NCBI RefSeq assembly: GCF_000735435.1
Contig: NZ_JMPP01000024.1
Coordinates: 124,001-188,000 of the forward strand
DNA from: Klebsiella planticola ATCC 33531
Lineage (GTDB): Bacteria; Pseudomonadota; Gammaproteobacteria; Enterobacterales; Enterobacteriaceae
Reading direction: 5' to 3'
DNA: 64,000 nucleotides
Position 1 is the first letter of the stretch, and each line of letters starts with the position of its first letter. Below, in pieces: positions 56,516 to 64,000 of this stretch. The notes below the pieces were generated by a model. It was not told the origin of the DNA and did no database searches. It saw only the letters and a program-made list of their open reading frames with translations. A program made the translations under genes and the position numbers.

Positions 56516-58090
56516 TCATAAAGAGCCATTACCGGCGGAAAAATAGTTAGCCGGTTCATCATGTGCCGCGATCAGCGCTTCCAGCGGCAGCGGGCGGCTC
56601 AGCCAATAGCCCTGCAGGAAGTTTACGCCATGTTTGCGTAACCACTCCGCTTGCTCCGGTGTTTCGACCCCTTCTGCAACGGTCATGAGCTGCAGGCGGC
56701 GGCTTAGCGTCAGTACCGCATCCAGCACCGGGGAGGTGACGGTCTCGGTTCCGATGGCCTGCACGAAGCCGCGATCGATTTTCAGATAGTCAAATTTATA
56801 ACGCTCAAGGTAGATAAGCGCACTATGTCCGGTACCAAAATCGTCAATCGCAATCTCAAACCCCTGCTCATGCAGCCAGTCAAAGATGGCCAACGACCTG
56901 TTTTTATCGATCATCGCGCGTTCAGTAATTTCGAGAACCACATTGAAGTGGTTGGCTGGCATGGATGCAGCGAACTGCTGCAGGTCATCCTGAAATTCGT
57001 CGGCGTGCAGATGGGCCGGTGAGATATTCAGCCCCAGCTTGCTACCGGCGGGCAGAATTTTTTGCAGGGTCGGGGCGTCGCGGGCGATCAGTGCTAATAA
57101 ATGATGAGTGAGCGGCACAATCACTTGCTGCGTTTCCGCCAGGTTAATAAACACGTCGGGCGGGATTTCCCCGGCTACCGGATGGCGCCAGCGCATCAGT
57201 ACTTCAATACCGCTGATGCGCAGGGTATCGGCTTTGACTACCGGCTGATAGACAACATAGAACTGATTATTTTTTATCCCCAGCAGAATGGCTTTACGCG
57301 GATCGGATTTCAGCGTCAGCACGTAGTAACTCACCAGGCCAGCCAGCAGACCGCACACGACGCCGAGCAGCAGCGAGAATAGCGTATTTTCCGATAGCCA
57401 GCTGTTGGCATAGAGATAGACTTTCAGCGGCAGCCCTTTGATTTGTACCTGACGAATCGGCTCTGCGCGCAGATTCTGCGGGTCAATAAGGCGGTTGGTC
57501 AGGGTGGAGAGGGCGGTATCGTTGACAACCAGCGCGATGCTGCTGAAATCGTTCTGGCGGGCGGAATAAAGAATATAGGGTGTCAGGTTGGTATTGATTG
57601 AGACGAAAATGCCATCGTTATCGTCGTGTGGATTGCGTACCCACATCGCCAGGGCGGCATTATCAGGCATCATCGGTGTTCCCGGCAGGAGCCGCATGTC
57701 GACCGCTTTACGGGTATCGAGATGGGGGATGAGCTGCACCAGCGGAGTATTCATGGGGCCAGTGGCGGAGGAGCAAAAGGCGACGCCCTCTTTTACCAGC
57801 AAAAACGCGCGTACGTTTGGGCTAAAGGCTGCCCGTGCGGTCAGGTCTGACACAATATTTTCACATTTTTGATTGACCAGCGGCTGCAGGCCGACCATCG
57901 TCTTCTCGAGCTGGCTAAAGTATTCAGTCAGGTAGACGTTGACGTTGTCGATGATACTGTCAAAACGTTCAGACCGGCTATGGTAAATCACCATAACCTG
58001 AATGCTACCGGCCAGCAGGGCGACGATCACTCCGATGAGTATGCTGGTCAGCCAGATATTACGCCGGGGTGACAGGTAACGGGTAAGCAT
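56516..58090 (-). CDS. pdeN: c-di-GMP phosphodiesterase PdeN (Rtn)
   Basis: Inner-membrane EAL phosphodiesterase of 524 aa (E. coli 518). N-terminal helix at 11-35, a periplasmic CSS sensor domain with Cys76 and the CSS motif Cys106-Ser-Ser, a second helix near 237-262, then an EAL domain with the active-site motif GIEVLMRWRHP (ExLxR), NISPAHL, EITERAM, DDFGTGHS, LKIDRGFV and AEGVET. All residues expected for activity are present. In CSS enzymes the periplasmic disulfide state, controlled by DsbA/DsbB, regulates cleavage. It lies between mepS and yejA, as in E. coli. Confidence 0.95.
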   Translation of the reverse strand: MLTRYLSPRRNIWLTSILIGVIVALLAGSIQVMVIYHSRSERFDSIIDNVNVYLTEYFSQLEKTMVGLQPLVNQKCENIVSDLTARAAFSPNVRAFLLVKEGVAFCSSATGPMNTPLVQLIPHLDTRKAVDMRLLPGTPMMPDNAALAMWVRNPHDDNDGIFVSINTNLTPYILYSARQNDFSSIALVVNDTALSTLTNRLIDPQNLRAEPIRQVQIKGLPLKVYLYANSWLSENTLFSLLLGVVCGLLAGLVSYYVLTLKSDPRKAILLGIKNNQFYVVYQPVVKADTLRISGIEVLMRWRHPVAGEIPPDVFINLAETQQVIVPLTHHLLALIARDAPTLQKILPAGSKLGLNISPAHLHADEFQDDLQQFAASMPANHFNVVLEITERAMIDKNRSLAIFDWLHEQGFEIAIDDFGTGHSALIYLERYKFDYLKIDRGFVQAIGTETVTSPVLDAVLTLSRRLQLMTVAEGVETPEQAEWLRKHGVNFLQGYWLSRPLPLEALIAAHDEPANYFSAGNGSL

Positions 58091-58199
58091 AGGCTCTATA
58101 GTCGGTCCATGTTAATGAGTTGCGCCAATGGGTAGAAAACGTTTTCTCTATCGCCACTTAAAGGGATAGCTTATATTGCGGCATTCACAGGTAAACAGG

Positions 58200-58231
58200 C
58201 AAAAAAAAACACCGCCGCAGCAGTGTTTTTT
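58200..58231 (-). terminator. mepS terminator
   Basis: On the minus strand ACACTGCTGCGGCGGTGT followed by nine T; A-run on the other side, so it may act in both directions. It lies about 40 bases after the mepS stop. Confidence 0.85.
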
Positions 58232-58271
58232 GTTCTGAGGTCAGCCAAGGGATAACTCACGACAGAAAGGA

Positions 58272-58844
58272 TTACGAGCGGCTCAGAACTCGTCGCGCTT
58301 CATTATAGCGCTTCTTCCAGTACGGCTCGTTCATGCTGGAGATGGTCACACCACTGCTGGTGGAAGCATGGACGAACTGATCGTTGCCGATATAGATACC
58401 GACGTGGCGACCGGTGGAGCCCGCCCGGAACAGAACTAAATCGCCGGTACGCAGTTGAGAGCGTGAAATGGACTTGCCGGAATCCTGCTGCTCAGAAGTG
58501 GAGCGGGGCAGTTCCAGACCAAATTGTTCACGGAAAGTACGCTGCACGAAGGCAGAGCAATCAATGCCTTTCCGGGTGCTGCCGCCGAGGCGGTAACGCA
58601 CGCCTTTCCAGCTGGCATACTGGTCCATCAAACGGGACTTAACGTCCAGATTGCTGACCATCTTTTCAAATTCATCCTGAGAGGCTTGCAGTGATGATAA
58701 ATCGCCACTACCCACAGCATGCGTCTCAGAATGCATATTCTTTGCGGTACTACTTGTCGAACTACAGGCAGAGAGCAAAACTGCCACTGCTATCGCGGGC
58801 ACTACCCGCAACATATATCTCAAAATCGGCTGAGATTTGACCAT
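58272..58844 (-). CDS. mepS: Murein DD-endopeptidase MepS
   Basis: Outer-membrane lipoprotein (Spr) of the NlpC/P60 family that cleaves D-Ala-mDAP cross-links to let peptidoglycan expand; degraded by NlpI-Prc in E. coli. 190 aa (E. coli 188). The lipobox is LLSAC with Cys27. The catalytic Cys96 is in [12 protein letters not shown], with Ala where E. coli has Gly after DCS, and the catalytic His in [12 protein letters not shown]. Monocistronic. Confidence 0.96.
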   Translation of the reverse strand: MVKSQPILRYMLRVVPAIAVAVLLSACSSTSSTAKNMHSETHAVGSGDLSSLQASQDEFEKMVSNLDVKSRLMDQYASWKGVRYRLGGSTRKGIDCSAFVQRTFREQFGLELPRSTSEQQDSGKSISRSQLRTGDLVLFRAGSTGRHVGIYIGNDQFVHASTSSGVTISSMNEPYWKKRYNEARRVLSRS

Positions 58845-59269
58845 GCTGTTTGTTTTCCCTTGTTGTCCTTAACGACAATGTCGTTATAAAAAATGCCAAA
58901 CGTGTTAGAGCCTAAATACCTGCCAGCAATGAGACAATTCCTTAAACCTAAATTTGTGGGATACCGCACAAATTTATTTTTGAGCCGGATTGACGTTACT
59001 GGAAAGGCAAAACGAGATTGAGATTACCCTATCAAACGTGGGATGGCGAGCGGTTTCGCGCGATTTCTTATAAGAATTTGTGCATCTAAAAGTGAATCAT
59101 CGGGAAAGCACAAAATAGCGGCAGCTGTGGGTAAAAAATATGCAATTACTTCATTTGTAAGATGATTAATGTGACAGGAAGATGACGCGGGCGATAAAAA
59201 GATGGACAAATAAAAAAGGGACCGAGAACGATCCCTTATGGATATAGTTAATAATATGTAAGGAAGAGA
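58845..59269. other. Gap between lpxT and mepS
   Basis: 425 bp without a supportable gene. It contains a palindrome AACGACAATGTCGTT (58871-58885), which would fold in the mepS leader 26 bases before its start codon, an AT-rich middle part, and the lpxT terminator at 59211-59238. A 61-codon minus-strand frame (59024-59209) has no recognisable similarity and was not accepted. Confidence 0.4.
59211..59238 (-). terminator. lpxT terminator
   Basis: On the minus strand AAGGGATCG-TTCT-CGGTCCCTTTTTTA: 9-bp stem with one G-U pair and a T-run, about 30 bases beyond the lpxT stop. Confidence 0.88.
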
Positions 59270-59977
59270 TTAATTTTTACCCACTCCGCCCGGAAGCGAA
59301 CGGTTAAACCAGGCGATCAATGTGTCGCTTAATGGTGTCATCAGCACCCAGGGGATGCCAATGAGGACGGCGGTCAATGAACCAACGGCAATATCGGTAA
59401 ACCAGTGGGCGCCGATCATGACCCGCGGAAAAGCGAAAACGACAAAAATAGTCAAAGCAATAGCCAATGCCCGACGGCCAAAATAGCGCCACATGAAGGT
59501 GGCGAAAATCAGCAGCATCATGCCGTGATCGCCGGGAAAACTGTCTTTCGACGCATCTTTGGTCGGGAAGGCGACCACATCGCTTACTTTTACAATCTCG
59601 CTGAACGTGAGCGAGGGGCTGGCGCGTTTAACCGGCATCAGATGCTGCGCCAGCTGGTTAATGACTACCGCGAACAGCAGCATGACCAGACCGATAATGA
59701 CGATCCGTCGGCGACCGGCGCTTTGCTCCTTCAACCAGAAGCTCAGCATCAGGCCGCCCATCGCCAGCAAAGAGCAGGCGTCAAAAGCCCGGTTATTGAT
59801 GATAGCCAGCAGCCAGGCATAAGCCTGACTCTTTCCCACACCCTGGTTAAAGAAGTGGAAAATGGCGGAATCCAGCGGTAACCAGAAACCATGATTAACG
59901 GGCAAATACCACGAAAAAAAGAGGGCAAAGCCCGCGGCGTTAAGCAGCAGGATCAGGGGAATTCGGTTTTTAATCAT
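59270..59977 (-). CDS. lpxT: Lipid A 1-phosphate phosphotransferase LpxT
   Basis: Inner-membrane PAP2-superfamily enzyme (YeiU), 235 aa, that transfers a phosphate from undecaprenyl diphosphate to lipid A, forming the 1-diphosphate. Six membrane segments. The three acid-phosphatase motifs are KRASPSLTF (first, K-x6-R-type region), SFPGDHG, and RVMIGAHWFTDI with the catalytic His. It is regulated in E. coli by PmrR. Own terminator downstream. Confidence 0.94.
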   Translation of the reverse strand: MIKNRIPLILLLNAAGFALFFSWYLPVNHGFWLPLDSAIFHFFNQGVGKSQAYAWLLAIINNRAFDACSLLAMGGLMLSFWLKEQSAGRRRIVIIGLVMLLFAVVINQLAQHLMPVKRASPSLTFSEIVKVSDVVAFPTKDASKDSFPGDHGMMLLIFATFMWRYFGRRALAIALTIFVVFAFPRVMIGAHWFTDIAVGSLTAVLIGIPWVLMTPLSDTLIAWFNRSLPGGVGKN

Positions 59978-60019
59978 AACAGTTGCGAGTTGTGTAAGAC
60001 GGCGGGAAACATACCCGCC

Positions 60020-60997
60020 TTAACTTAAACGAAGTTTCAACAAAGAGGCTTGTAACGCATTCCAGTCGGCCTCGGATTCGGTAATCAGTTCAATACGGCT
60101 GTCCGGCGGCGCAACGTTTTGGGTTTCGATATGCAGATCAAGTCCCTGACGGTTGATGCGTACCAGACCTTCCGCAATACGCATCACGCCCTTGACGCGG
60201 GCAACCGGCGCCAGACGAGCCCACTCAAGCAGGCCAATCGTATCAAAGATTGTATCGGCATCAAAAATCCAGCCGCAGGCCTGGTAACCCTGACCGCTGT
60301 TGAGGCTCCGGCGCCAGCGCTGGTGGGCCGGCAGGCTGAGCGCGGCCAGACCTTTTTTCTGCCCGTGGCTGTGCGTATGTTCGGCACTTTCCGGCAGCGG
60401 TGTGAGATTCAGGCGCGGTAAATCCAGCAGCTGCGGGTCGATATTGCCGTGGGTGGCGCCAATATGCAGACGCTCGCCCGCGTGCTCCTGCCACCAGGCG
60501 TCAAAGGCCCGTTCGCTTTCTGCCGTCATCCGGTCCGTTTTATTGCTGATAATGACATCGGCCGCCGCCAGCTGATCGCGGAAGTTGGCGTTCGCCATCA
60601 CTTTACTGTCCAGCAGCTGGCGGGGATCGAGCACGCACAGGGTGGCGCGAAGATCGATCCACGGCTCGTAGACGGCGGCGGTCAGAATATCGAGAATTTG
60701 TTTGGGATGGCCGAGCCCGGTAGGCTCAATCAGCAGACGATCCGGTTTCCCCTGGCGCAGCAGGGTATTCAACCCAACCTGCATCGGCAGGCCGTTGACG
60801 CAGCACATACAGCCGCCGGGAATTTCTTTGAGTAGCGCGCCGCTATCGGCGAGCAAAGCGCCATCGATACCCACTTCGCCAAACTCATTAACCAGCACGG
60901 CCCATTTTTCATCTGCAGGCTTGTGGGCCAGCAGATGAAGAATCGAGGTCGTTTTACCGCTGCCGAGAAACCCCGTGATCAAGTTGGTTTTGGTCAC
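60020..60997 (-). CDS. yeiR: COG0523 GTPase / zinc-binding YeiR
   Basis: G3E-family GTPase of 325 aa (E. coli 328), a putative zinc metallochaperone. Walker A GFLGSGKTT is at residues 9-17; the conserved metal-binding CxCC is Cys63-Met-Cys65-Cys66 in GGCMCCVNG; the guanine motif NKTD follows. The C-terminal CobW_C domain starts near SLNSGQGYQACGWIFD, with a short His-containing linker (HTHSHGQ) before it. I chose the GTG at 60997 since GGAG lies 7 bases upstream and the family N-terminus follows; an in-frame ATG at 61015 would place the RBS inside the gene. Confidence 0.94.
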   Translation of the reverse strand: MTKTNLITGFLGSGKTTSILHLLAHKPADEKWAVLVNEFGEVGIDGALLADSGALLKEIPGGCMCCVNGLPMQVGLNTLLRQGKPDRLLIEPTGLGHPKQILDILTAAVYEPWIDLRATLCVLDPRQLLDSKVMANANFRDQLAAADVIISNKTDRMTAESERAFDAWWQEHAGERLHIGATHGNIDPQLLDLPRLNLTPLPESAEHTHSHGQKKGLAALSLPAHQRWRRSLNSGQGYQACGWIFDADTIFDTIGLLEWARLAPVARVKGVMRIAEGLVRINRQGLDLHIETQNVAPPDSRIELITESEADWNALQASLLKLRLS

Positions 60998-61118
60998 ATT
61001 TTCTCCAGGATACAAATGTAATGTTGTAACAGTTGGGACTATCCTGACGAAAAAAAGGGGAAAAGAGAAGGGCTACGGCGGACAGAAAAGAATTCTGTCC
61101 GCTAAAGAGCAGCAATTG

Positions 61119-62585
61119 TTAAATCCCGGGCACGTTGGCGATGGCCTGGCGGGCACCGACGGCAGAAAGCTGACGCCAGGCGGCGGTGATGTGATCCACA
61201 AACAGCGTATTGCGCGGCAGATCGCGACCAAAGATTTCTTCCAGTGAGAGCAGGGCGCTGACGCGTTCCTCGTCGCGGCTGCCGGCAACCAGAGCCTGAA
61301 TCTTCTCGCTCAGCGGGTCGCGAACATCAATAGCCTGACCAGCATCATCTATACCGCTGACGTAGCGCATCCAGCCTGCCACCCCGAGCGCCAGCAACGG
61401 CCAGCGGCTACCGCGCTGGAGGTGAACGCGAATACCGTCAAGCATACGTTGCGGAAGCTTCTGACTACCGTCCATCGCTATCTGCCAGGTGCGATGTTTA
61501 AGCGCTGGATTACTAAAGCGTGCGATCAGGCTGTCGGCATAGTGCGTCAGATTGACGCCTTCGATAGCAAGAGTCGGGGCCTGTTCGTCAAGCATCAGCC
61601 GGCGAGCGGCGCTGCGCAGCACCTCGTCCTGCATGCAGTCACTGATATGCGCATTGCCGGCAAGGTAGCCGAGCCAGGCAAGGAAGGAGTGGCTGCCGTT
61701 GAGCATCCGCAGCTTCATCTGTTCCCACGGCAGCACATTATCGGTCATCTGGGCGCCGGCGATTTCCCACGCCGGGCGGCCCGCCACGAAGTTATCCTCA
61801 ATGACCCATTGAATAAATGGCTCACAGCTGATGGCGCAAGGGTCTTCTACGCCGAGCGTGGCGCTGATTTCAGCCAGCGATTCATCGGTAGCGGCAGGCA
61901 CGATACGGTCAACCATGGTGCCGGGAAAACTGACGTGTTCAGCAATCCACTGCGCCAGTTCGGGGGCGCGCTTTTCCGCCATGCCCAGAACCGCATTTTT
62001 CACCACGTGACCGTTATCAGGAATATTATCGCAGGAGAGTACCGTAAACGGCGGCAGGCCGCGTTCGCGGCGGCGAGACAGGGCTTCAACCAGTATTCCC
62101 GGCACCGACTGCGGCAGCGCGGGATGTTCCAGATCGTGAATAATGCGCGGCTGCGTCAGGTCCAGCGTGCCGCTGGCGGGATCGATGCAGTAGCCTTTCT
62201 CCGTAATGGTGAGTGAGACAATGGCCACCTGCGGTTCGCAGAATTTTTCAATGATCGCGGGCAGAGAGTCCAGCTTTGCATTCAGACATTCATGAACGGC
62301 GCCCACGACAATCGGCTGGTTGCCGTGCGCGCCTTTTTCCAGCACGGTGAACAGGTGGTCCTGCTGACGGAGCTGGCTCATCAGTCGGTCGCCGCTGAAC
62401 AGGCTAATTTCGCAGATCCCCCAGTCTCCGCCGCTGGCGTTCAGCACCCGATCGGTAAGCAGGGCCTGATGAGCGCGATGAAACGCCCCGAAGCCGAAGT
62501 GCACAATGCGCGAGCGCAGCTGGCTGCGATCGTACTGAGGAAGCTGCACGCCTTCTGGCAGCGTAGCGGTAGCAATAGTTGTCAT
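61119..62585 (-). CDS. yeiQ: Mannitol dehydrogenase-family oxidoreductase YeiQ
   Basis: NAD(P)-dependent polyol/hexuronate dehydrogenase, 488 aa, the E. coli YeiQ length; related to fructuronate reductase UxuB and mannitol dehydrogenase. The Rossmann segment is IVHFGFGAFHRAHQA (residues 28-42); the catalytic region has the conserved KLRMLNGSHSFLAWLGYLAG with the active-site Lys. FPGTMVDRIVPAATDE is a family signature. E. coli YeiQ is described as uncharacterised; here its divergent neighbour is uxuA, which uses the product of fructuronate reduction, so a D-mannonate/fructuronate role is inferred. Confidence 0.92.
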   Translation of the reverse strand: MTTIATATLPEGVQLPQYDRSQLRSRIVHFGFGAFHRAHQALLTDRVLNASGGDWGICEISLFSGDRLMSQLRQQDHLFTVLEKGAHGNQPIVVGAVHECLNAKLDSLPAIIEKFCEPQVAIVSLTITEKGYCIDPASGTLDLTQPRIIHDLEHPALPQSVPGILVEALSRRRERGLPPFTVLSCDNIPDNGHVVKNAVLGMAEKRAPELAQWIAEHVSFPGTMVDRIVPAATDESLAEISATLGVEDPCAISCEPFIQWVIEDNFVAGRPAWEIAGAQMTDNVLPWEQMKLRMLNGSHSFLAWLGYLAGNAHISDCMQDEVLRSAARRLMLDEQAPTLAIEGVNLTHYADSLIARFSNPALKHRTWQIAMDGSQKLPQRMLDGIRVHLQRGSRWPLLALGVAGWMRYVSGIDDAGQAIDVRDPLSEKIQALVAGSRDEERVSALLSLEEIFGRDLPRNTLFVDHITAAWRQLSAVGARQAIANVPGI

Positions 62586-62791
62586 TCTTTACACACCTGA
62601 TTAACCAATGATTAACAATGCCAGTGTAAAGTTATATGACAACAAATTAAATTGGTGAGCCGTATTTATACGCTTAGTGTGAGCTGGATCAATCAATTTA
62701 GCGGGATAAATTGATCCCTGTCGAGAAGCCTGTATGGTAGTCATCATTGATGTTTGCGTTATTGGTATAACAACTTTGAGAGGGCATAGCG
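62586..62791. promoter_or_regulatory. yeiQ-uxuA divergent control region
   Basis: 206-bp spacer with several sites. A CRP-like site TGTGAGCTGGATCAAT (62678-62693; left half perfect). A dyad ATCAATTT (62692-62699) / AAATTGAT (62708-62715) overlapping a candidate -35 TTGATC (62711-62716), with -10 TATGGT (62733-62738). A palindrome TTGGTATAACAA (62762-62773) resembling the ExuR/UxuR operator, just downstream of the predicted start site. If transcription starts near 62745, the CRP site is centred at about -60, a class I position. The ribosome binding site of uxuA is GAGAGGG, 62778-62784. Confidence 0.5.
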
Positions 62792-63982
62792 ATGGAACAA
62801 ACCTGGCGTTGGTATGGACCGAACGATCCGGTGTCGCTTGATGATGTACGGCAGGCTGGCGCGACGGGTGTGGTCACTGCGCTGCACCATATTCCTAATG
62901 GTCAAGTCTGGCCGGTTGACGAAATTAAACAGCGTCAGGCGCTGCTGGCGGAAAAAGGGCTGACGTGGTCGGTCGTGGAAAGTATCCCGGTACACGAAGA
63001 GATCAAAACCCAAAGCGGGCAGTGTGCGACCTGGATAGCCAACTACCAGCAGAGCATTCGCAACCTGGCGGCCTGCGGGATTGATACCGTGTGCTATAAC
63101 TTCATGCCAATTCTCGACTGGACGCGCACTGACCTTGAGTACCAACTGCCGGACGGTTCGAAAGCATTGCGTTTTGACCAAATCGCGTTTGCCGCTTTTG
63201 AGTTACATATCCTGAAGCGCCCTGGCGCCGAGGCAGATTACAGTGAAGAGGAGCAGCGCCAGGCGCAGGCTCGTTTTGCGGCGATGAGCGCAGCGGATAT
63301 TGAAAAGCTGACCCGCAATATTATTGCCGGCCTGCCGGGAGCGGAAGAAGGCTATACCCTCGAACAGTTCCGCGCACGCCTGGCGGAATACGATCATATT
63401 GATAAAGCGCAGCTGCGTGAAAATATGGCCGTCTTCCTGCGCGCTATCGTGCCGGTTTGTGAAGAGGTGGGCGTGCGGCTGGCCGTTCACCCGGACGATC
63501 CGCCGCGCCCGATCCTTGGCCTGCCGCGTATCGTTTCGACCATCGAAGATATGCAGTGGCTGAAAGAGACCGTGGACAGCATCAACAACGGCTTTACGAT
63601 GTGCACCGGTTCTTACGGCGTGCGTGCCGATAACGATCTGGTGAAAATGGTCGAAACCTTCGGCGACAGGATCCACTTTACCCATCTGCGTTCGACCTGC
63701 CGTGAAGAGAACCCAAAAACGTTCCACGAAGCGGCGCATTTAACCGGTGACGTTAATATGGTGGCGGTGGTGGATGCGATTCTGAGCGAAGAGCTGCGCC
63801 GCAAGCATGCGGGCGATCTGCGTCCGATTCCGTTCCGTCCGGACCATGGCCATCAGATGCTGGACGATCTGCGTAAGAAAACCAACCCGGGCTATTCGGC
63901 GATTGGTCGCCTGAAGGGGATGGCGGAAGTACGCGGCGTTGAGCTGGCGCTGAAGATGACGAAGTATCCGGAACTGCTGTAA
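62792..63982 (+). CDS. uxuA: Mannonate dehydratase UxuA
   Basis: Fe2+/Mn2+-dependent enzyme dehydrating D-mannonate to 2-keto-3-deoxy-D-gluconate in glucuronate degradation, 396 aa (E. coli 394). N-terminus [37 protein letters not shown]; metal-site residues are in [10 protein letters not shown] (His), MCTGSYG (Cys), FTHLRST (His) and [11 protein letters not shown] (Asp/His). In E. coli uxuA stands with uxuB elsewhere; here it is next to yeiQ. Complete within the window, with only 18 bases after the stop. Confidence 0.95.
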   Translation: MEQTWRWYGPNDPVSLDDVRQAGATGVVTALHHIPNGQVWPVDEIKQRQALLAEKGLTWSVVESIPVHEEIKTQSGQCATWIANYQQSIRNLAACGIDTVCYNFMPILDWTRTDLEYQLPDGSKALRFDQIAFAAFELHILKRPGAEADYSEEEQRQAQARFAAMSAADIEKLTRNIIAGLPGAEEGYTLEQFRARLAEYDHIDKAQLRENMAVFLRAIVPVCEEVGVRLAVHPDDPPRPILGLPRIVSTIEDMQWLKETVDSINNGFTMCTGSYGVRADNDLVKMVETFGDRIHFTHLRSTCREENPKTFHEAAHLTGDVNMVAVVDAILSEELRRKHAGDLRPIPFRPDHGHQMLDDLRKKTNPGYSAIGRLKGMAEVRGVELALKMTKYPELL

Positions 63983-64000
63983 TTCTGGCCGCGGAAAAAT

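Noticed and set aside
59024..59209. 61-codon frame between mepS and lpxT
   Set aside because: No family resemblance and no ribosome binding site that I can see.
1..64000. CRISPR array, prophage, insertion sequence, toxin-antitoxin or defence system
   Set aside because: No regularly spaced repeats, transposase, phage structural genes or known defence genes were seen on reading both strands.

Overview
The window is chromosomal DNA of a gamma-proteobacterium of the family Enterobacteriaceae, most likely Klebsiella or its close relative Raoultella. The evidence is near-complete collinearity with the E. coli K-12 segment running from nudI/yfaZ through glp, nrd, gyrA, rcs, ompC, ada, mqo/eco, proL and yej to yeiQ, read in reverse orientation, together with an OmpC that matches the Klebsiella OmpK36 type. 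GyrA carries Thr at position 83 and Asp at 87. Thr83 is, as I recall, the native state in K. oxytoca-like and K. aerogenes-like species rather than K. pneumoniae, so the K. oxytoca complex, Raoultella or K. aerogenes is favoured. This is a species guess only. I see no phage, IS, integron or CRISPR.

Layout. 1-3.9 kb: a TctE-type sensor kinase (partner regulator presumably just left of the window), nudI, yfaZ and yfaY. 4.3-11.1 kb: the glycerol-3-phosphate regulon, glpABC (minus) divergent from glpTQ (plus). 11.2-16.0 kb: yfaE, nrdB, nrdA (class Ia ribonucleotide reductase and its maturation ferredoxin) and ubiG, with two DnaA boxes and two NrdR-like boxes before nrdA. 16.3-25.3 kb: gyrA and the Rcs phosphorelay (rcsC convergent with rcsDB). 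25.3-27.2 kb: the antisense RNA gene micF divergent from ompC, with OmpR-site-like sequence between them. 27.3-31.8 kb: apbE, ada, alkB and yojI, with an Ada-box match overlapping the apbE stop codon. 32.0-34.6 kb: mgtE and a short SulP transporter, absent from the E. coli order. 34.9-37.1 kb: mqo and eco. 37.4-38.9 kb: an AI-2E family transporter and tRNA-Pro(GGG), where E. coli has nap-ccm-narP. 38.9-42.1 kb: yejM, yejL, yejK. 42.2-46.0 kb: an accessory block between yejK and rplY with two divergent regulator/enzyme pairs (DeoR type with a NudK-like hydrolase; LysR type with an exported serine hydrolase). 46.0-50.9 kb: rplY, radD, rsuA, bcr, yejG. 50.9-59.9 kb: yejABEF, pdeN, mepS, lpxT. 60.0-64.0 kb: yeiR, yeiQ and a divergent uxuA.

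How the genes work together: glpQ releases glycerol 3-phosphate in the periplasm, GlpT imports it and GlpABC oxidises it anaerobically. YfaE supplies electrons for assembly of the NrdB cofactor. RcsC-RcsD-RcsB relay envelope stress. Ada and AlkB repair alkylated DNA. YejABEF imports peptides. YeiQ plus UxuA could carry out two consecutive hexuronate steps, fructuronate to mannonate to 2-keto-3-deoxygluconate.

Most of the window is ordinary core genome. I found no clear new defence or mobile system. The places most worth a second look are the yejK-rplY accessory block, the yeiQ/uxuA divergent promoter, the nap-ccm replacement point and the STAS-less SulP next to mgtE. Gene start choices below were made by ribosome-binding-site position and remembered family alignments; no database search was run.
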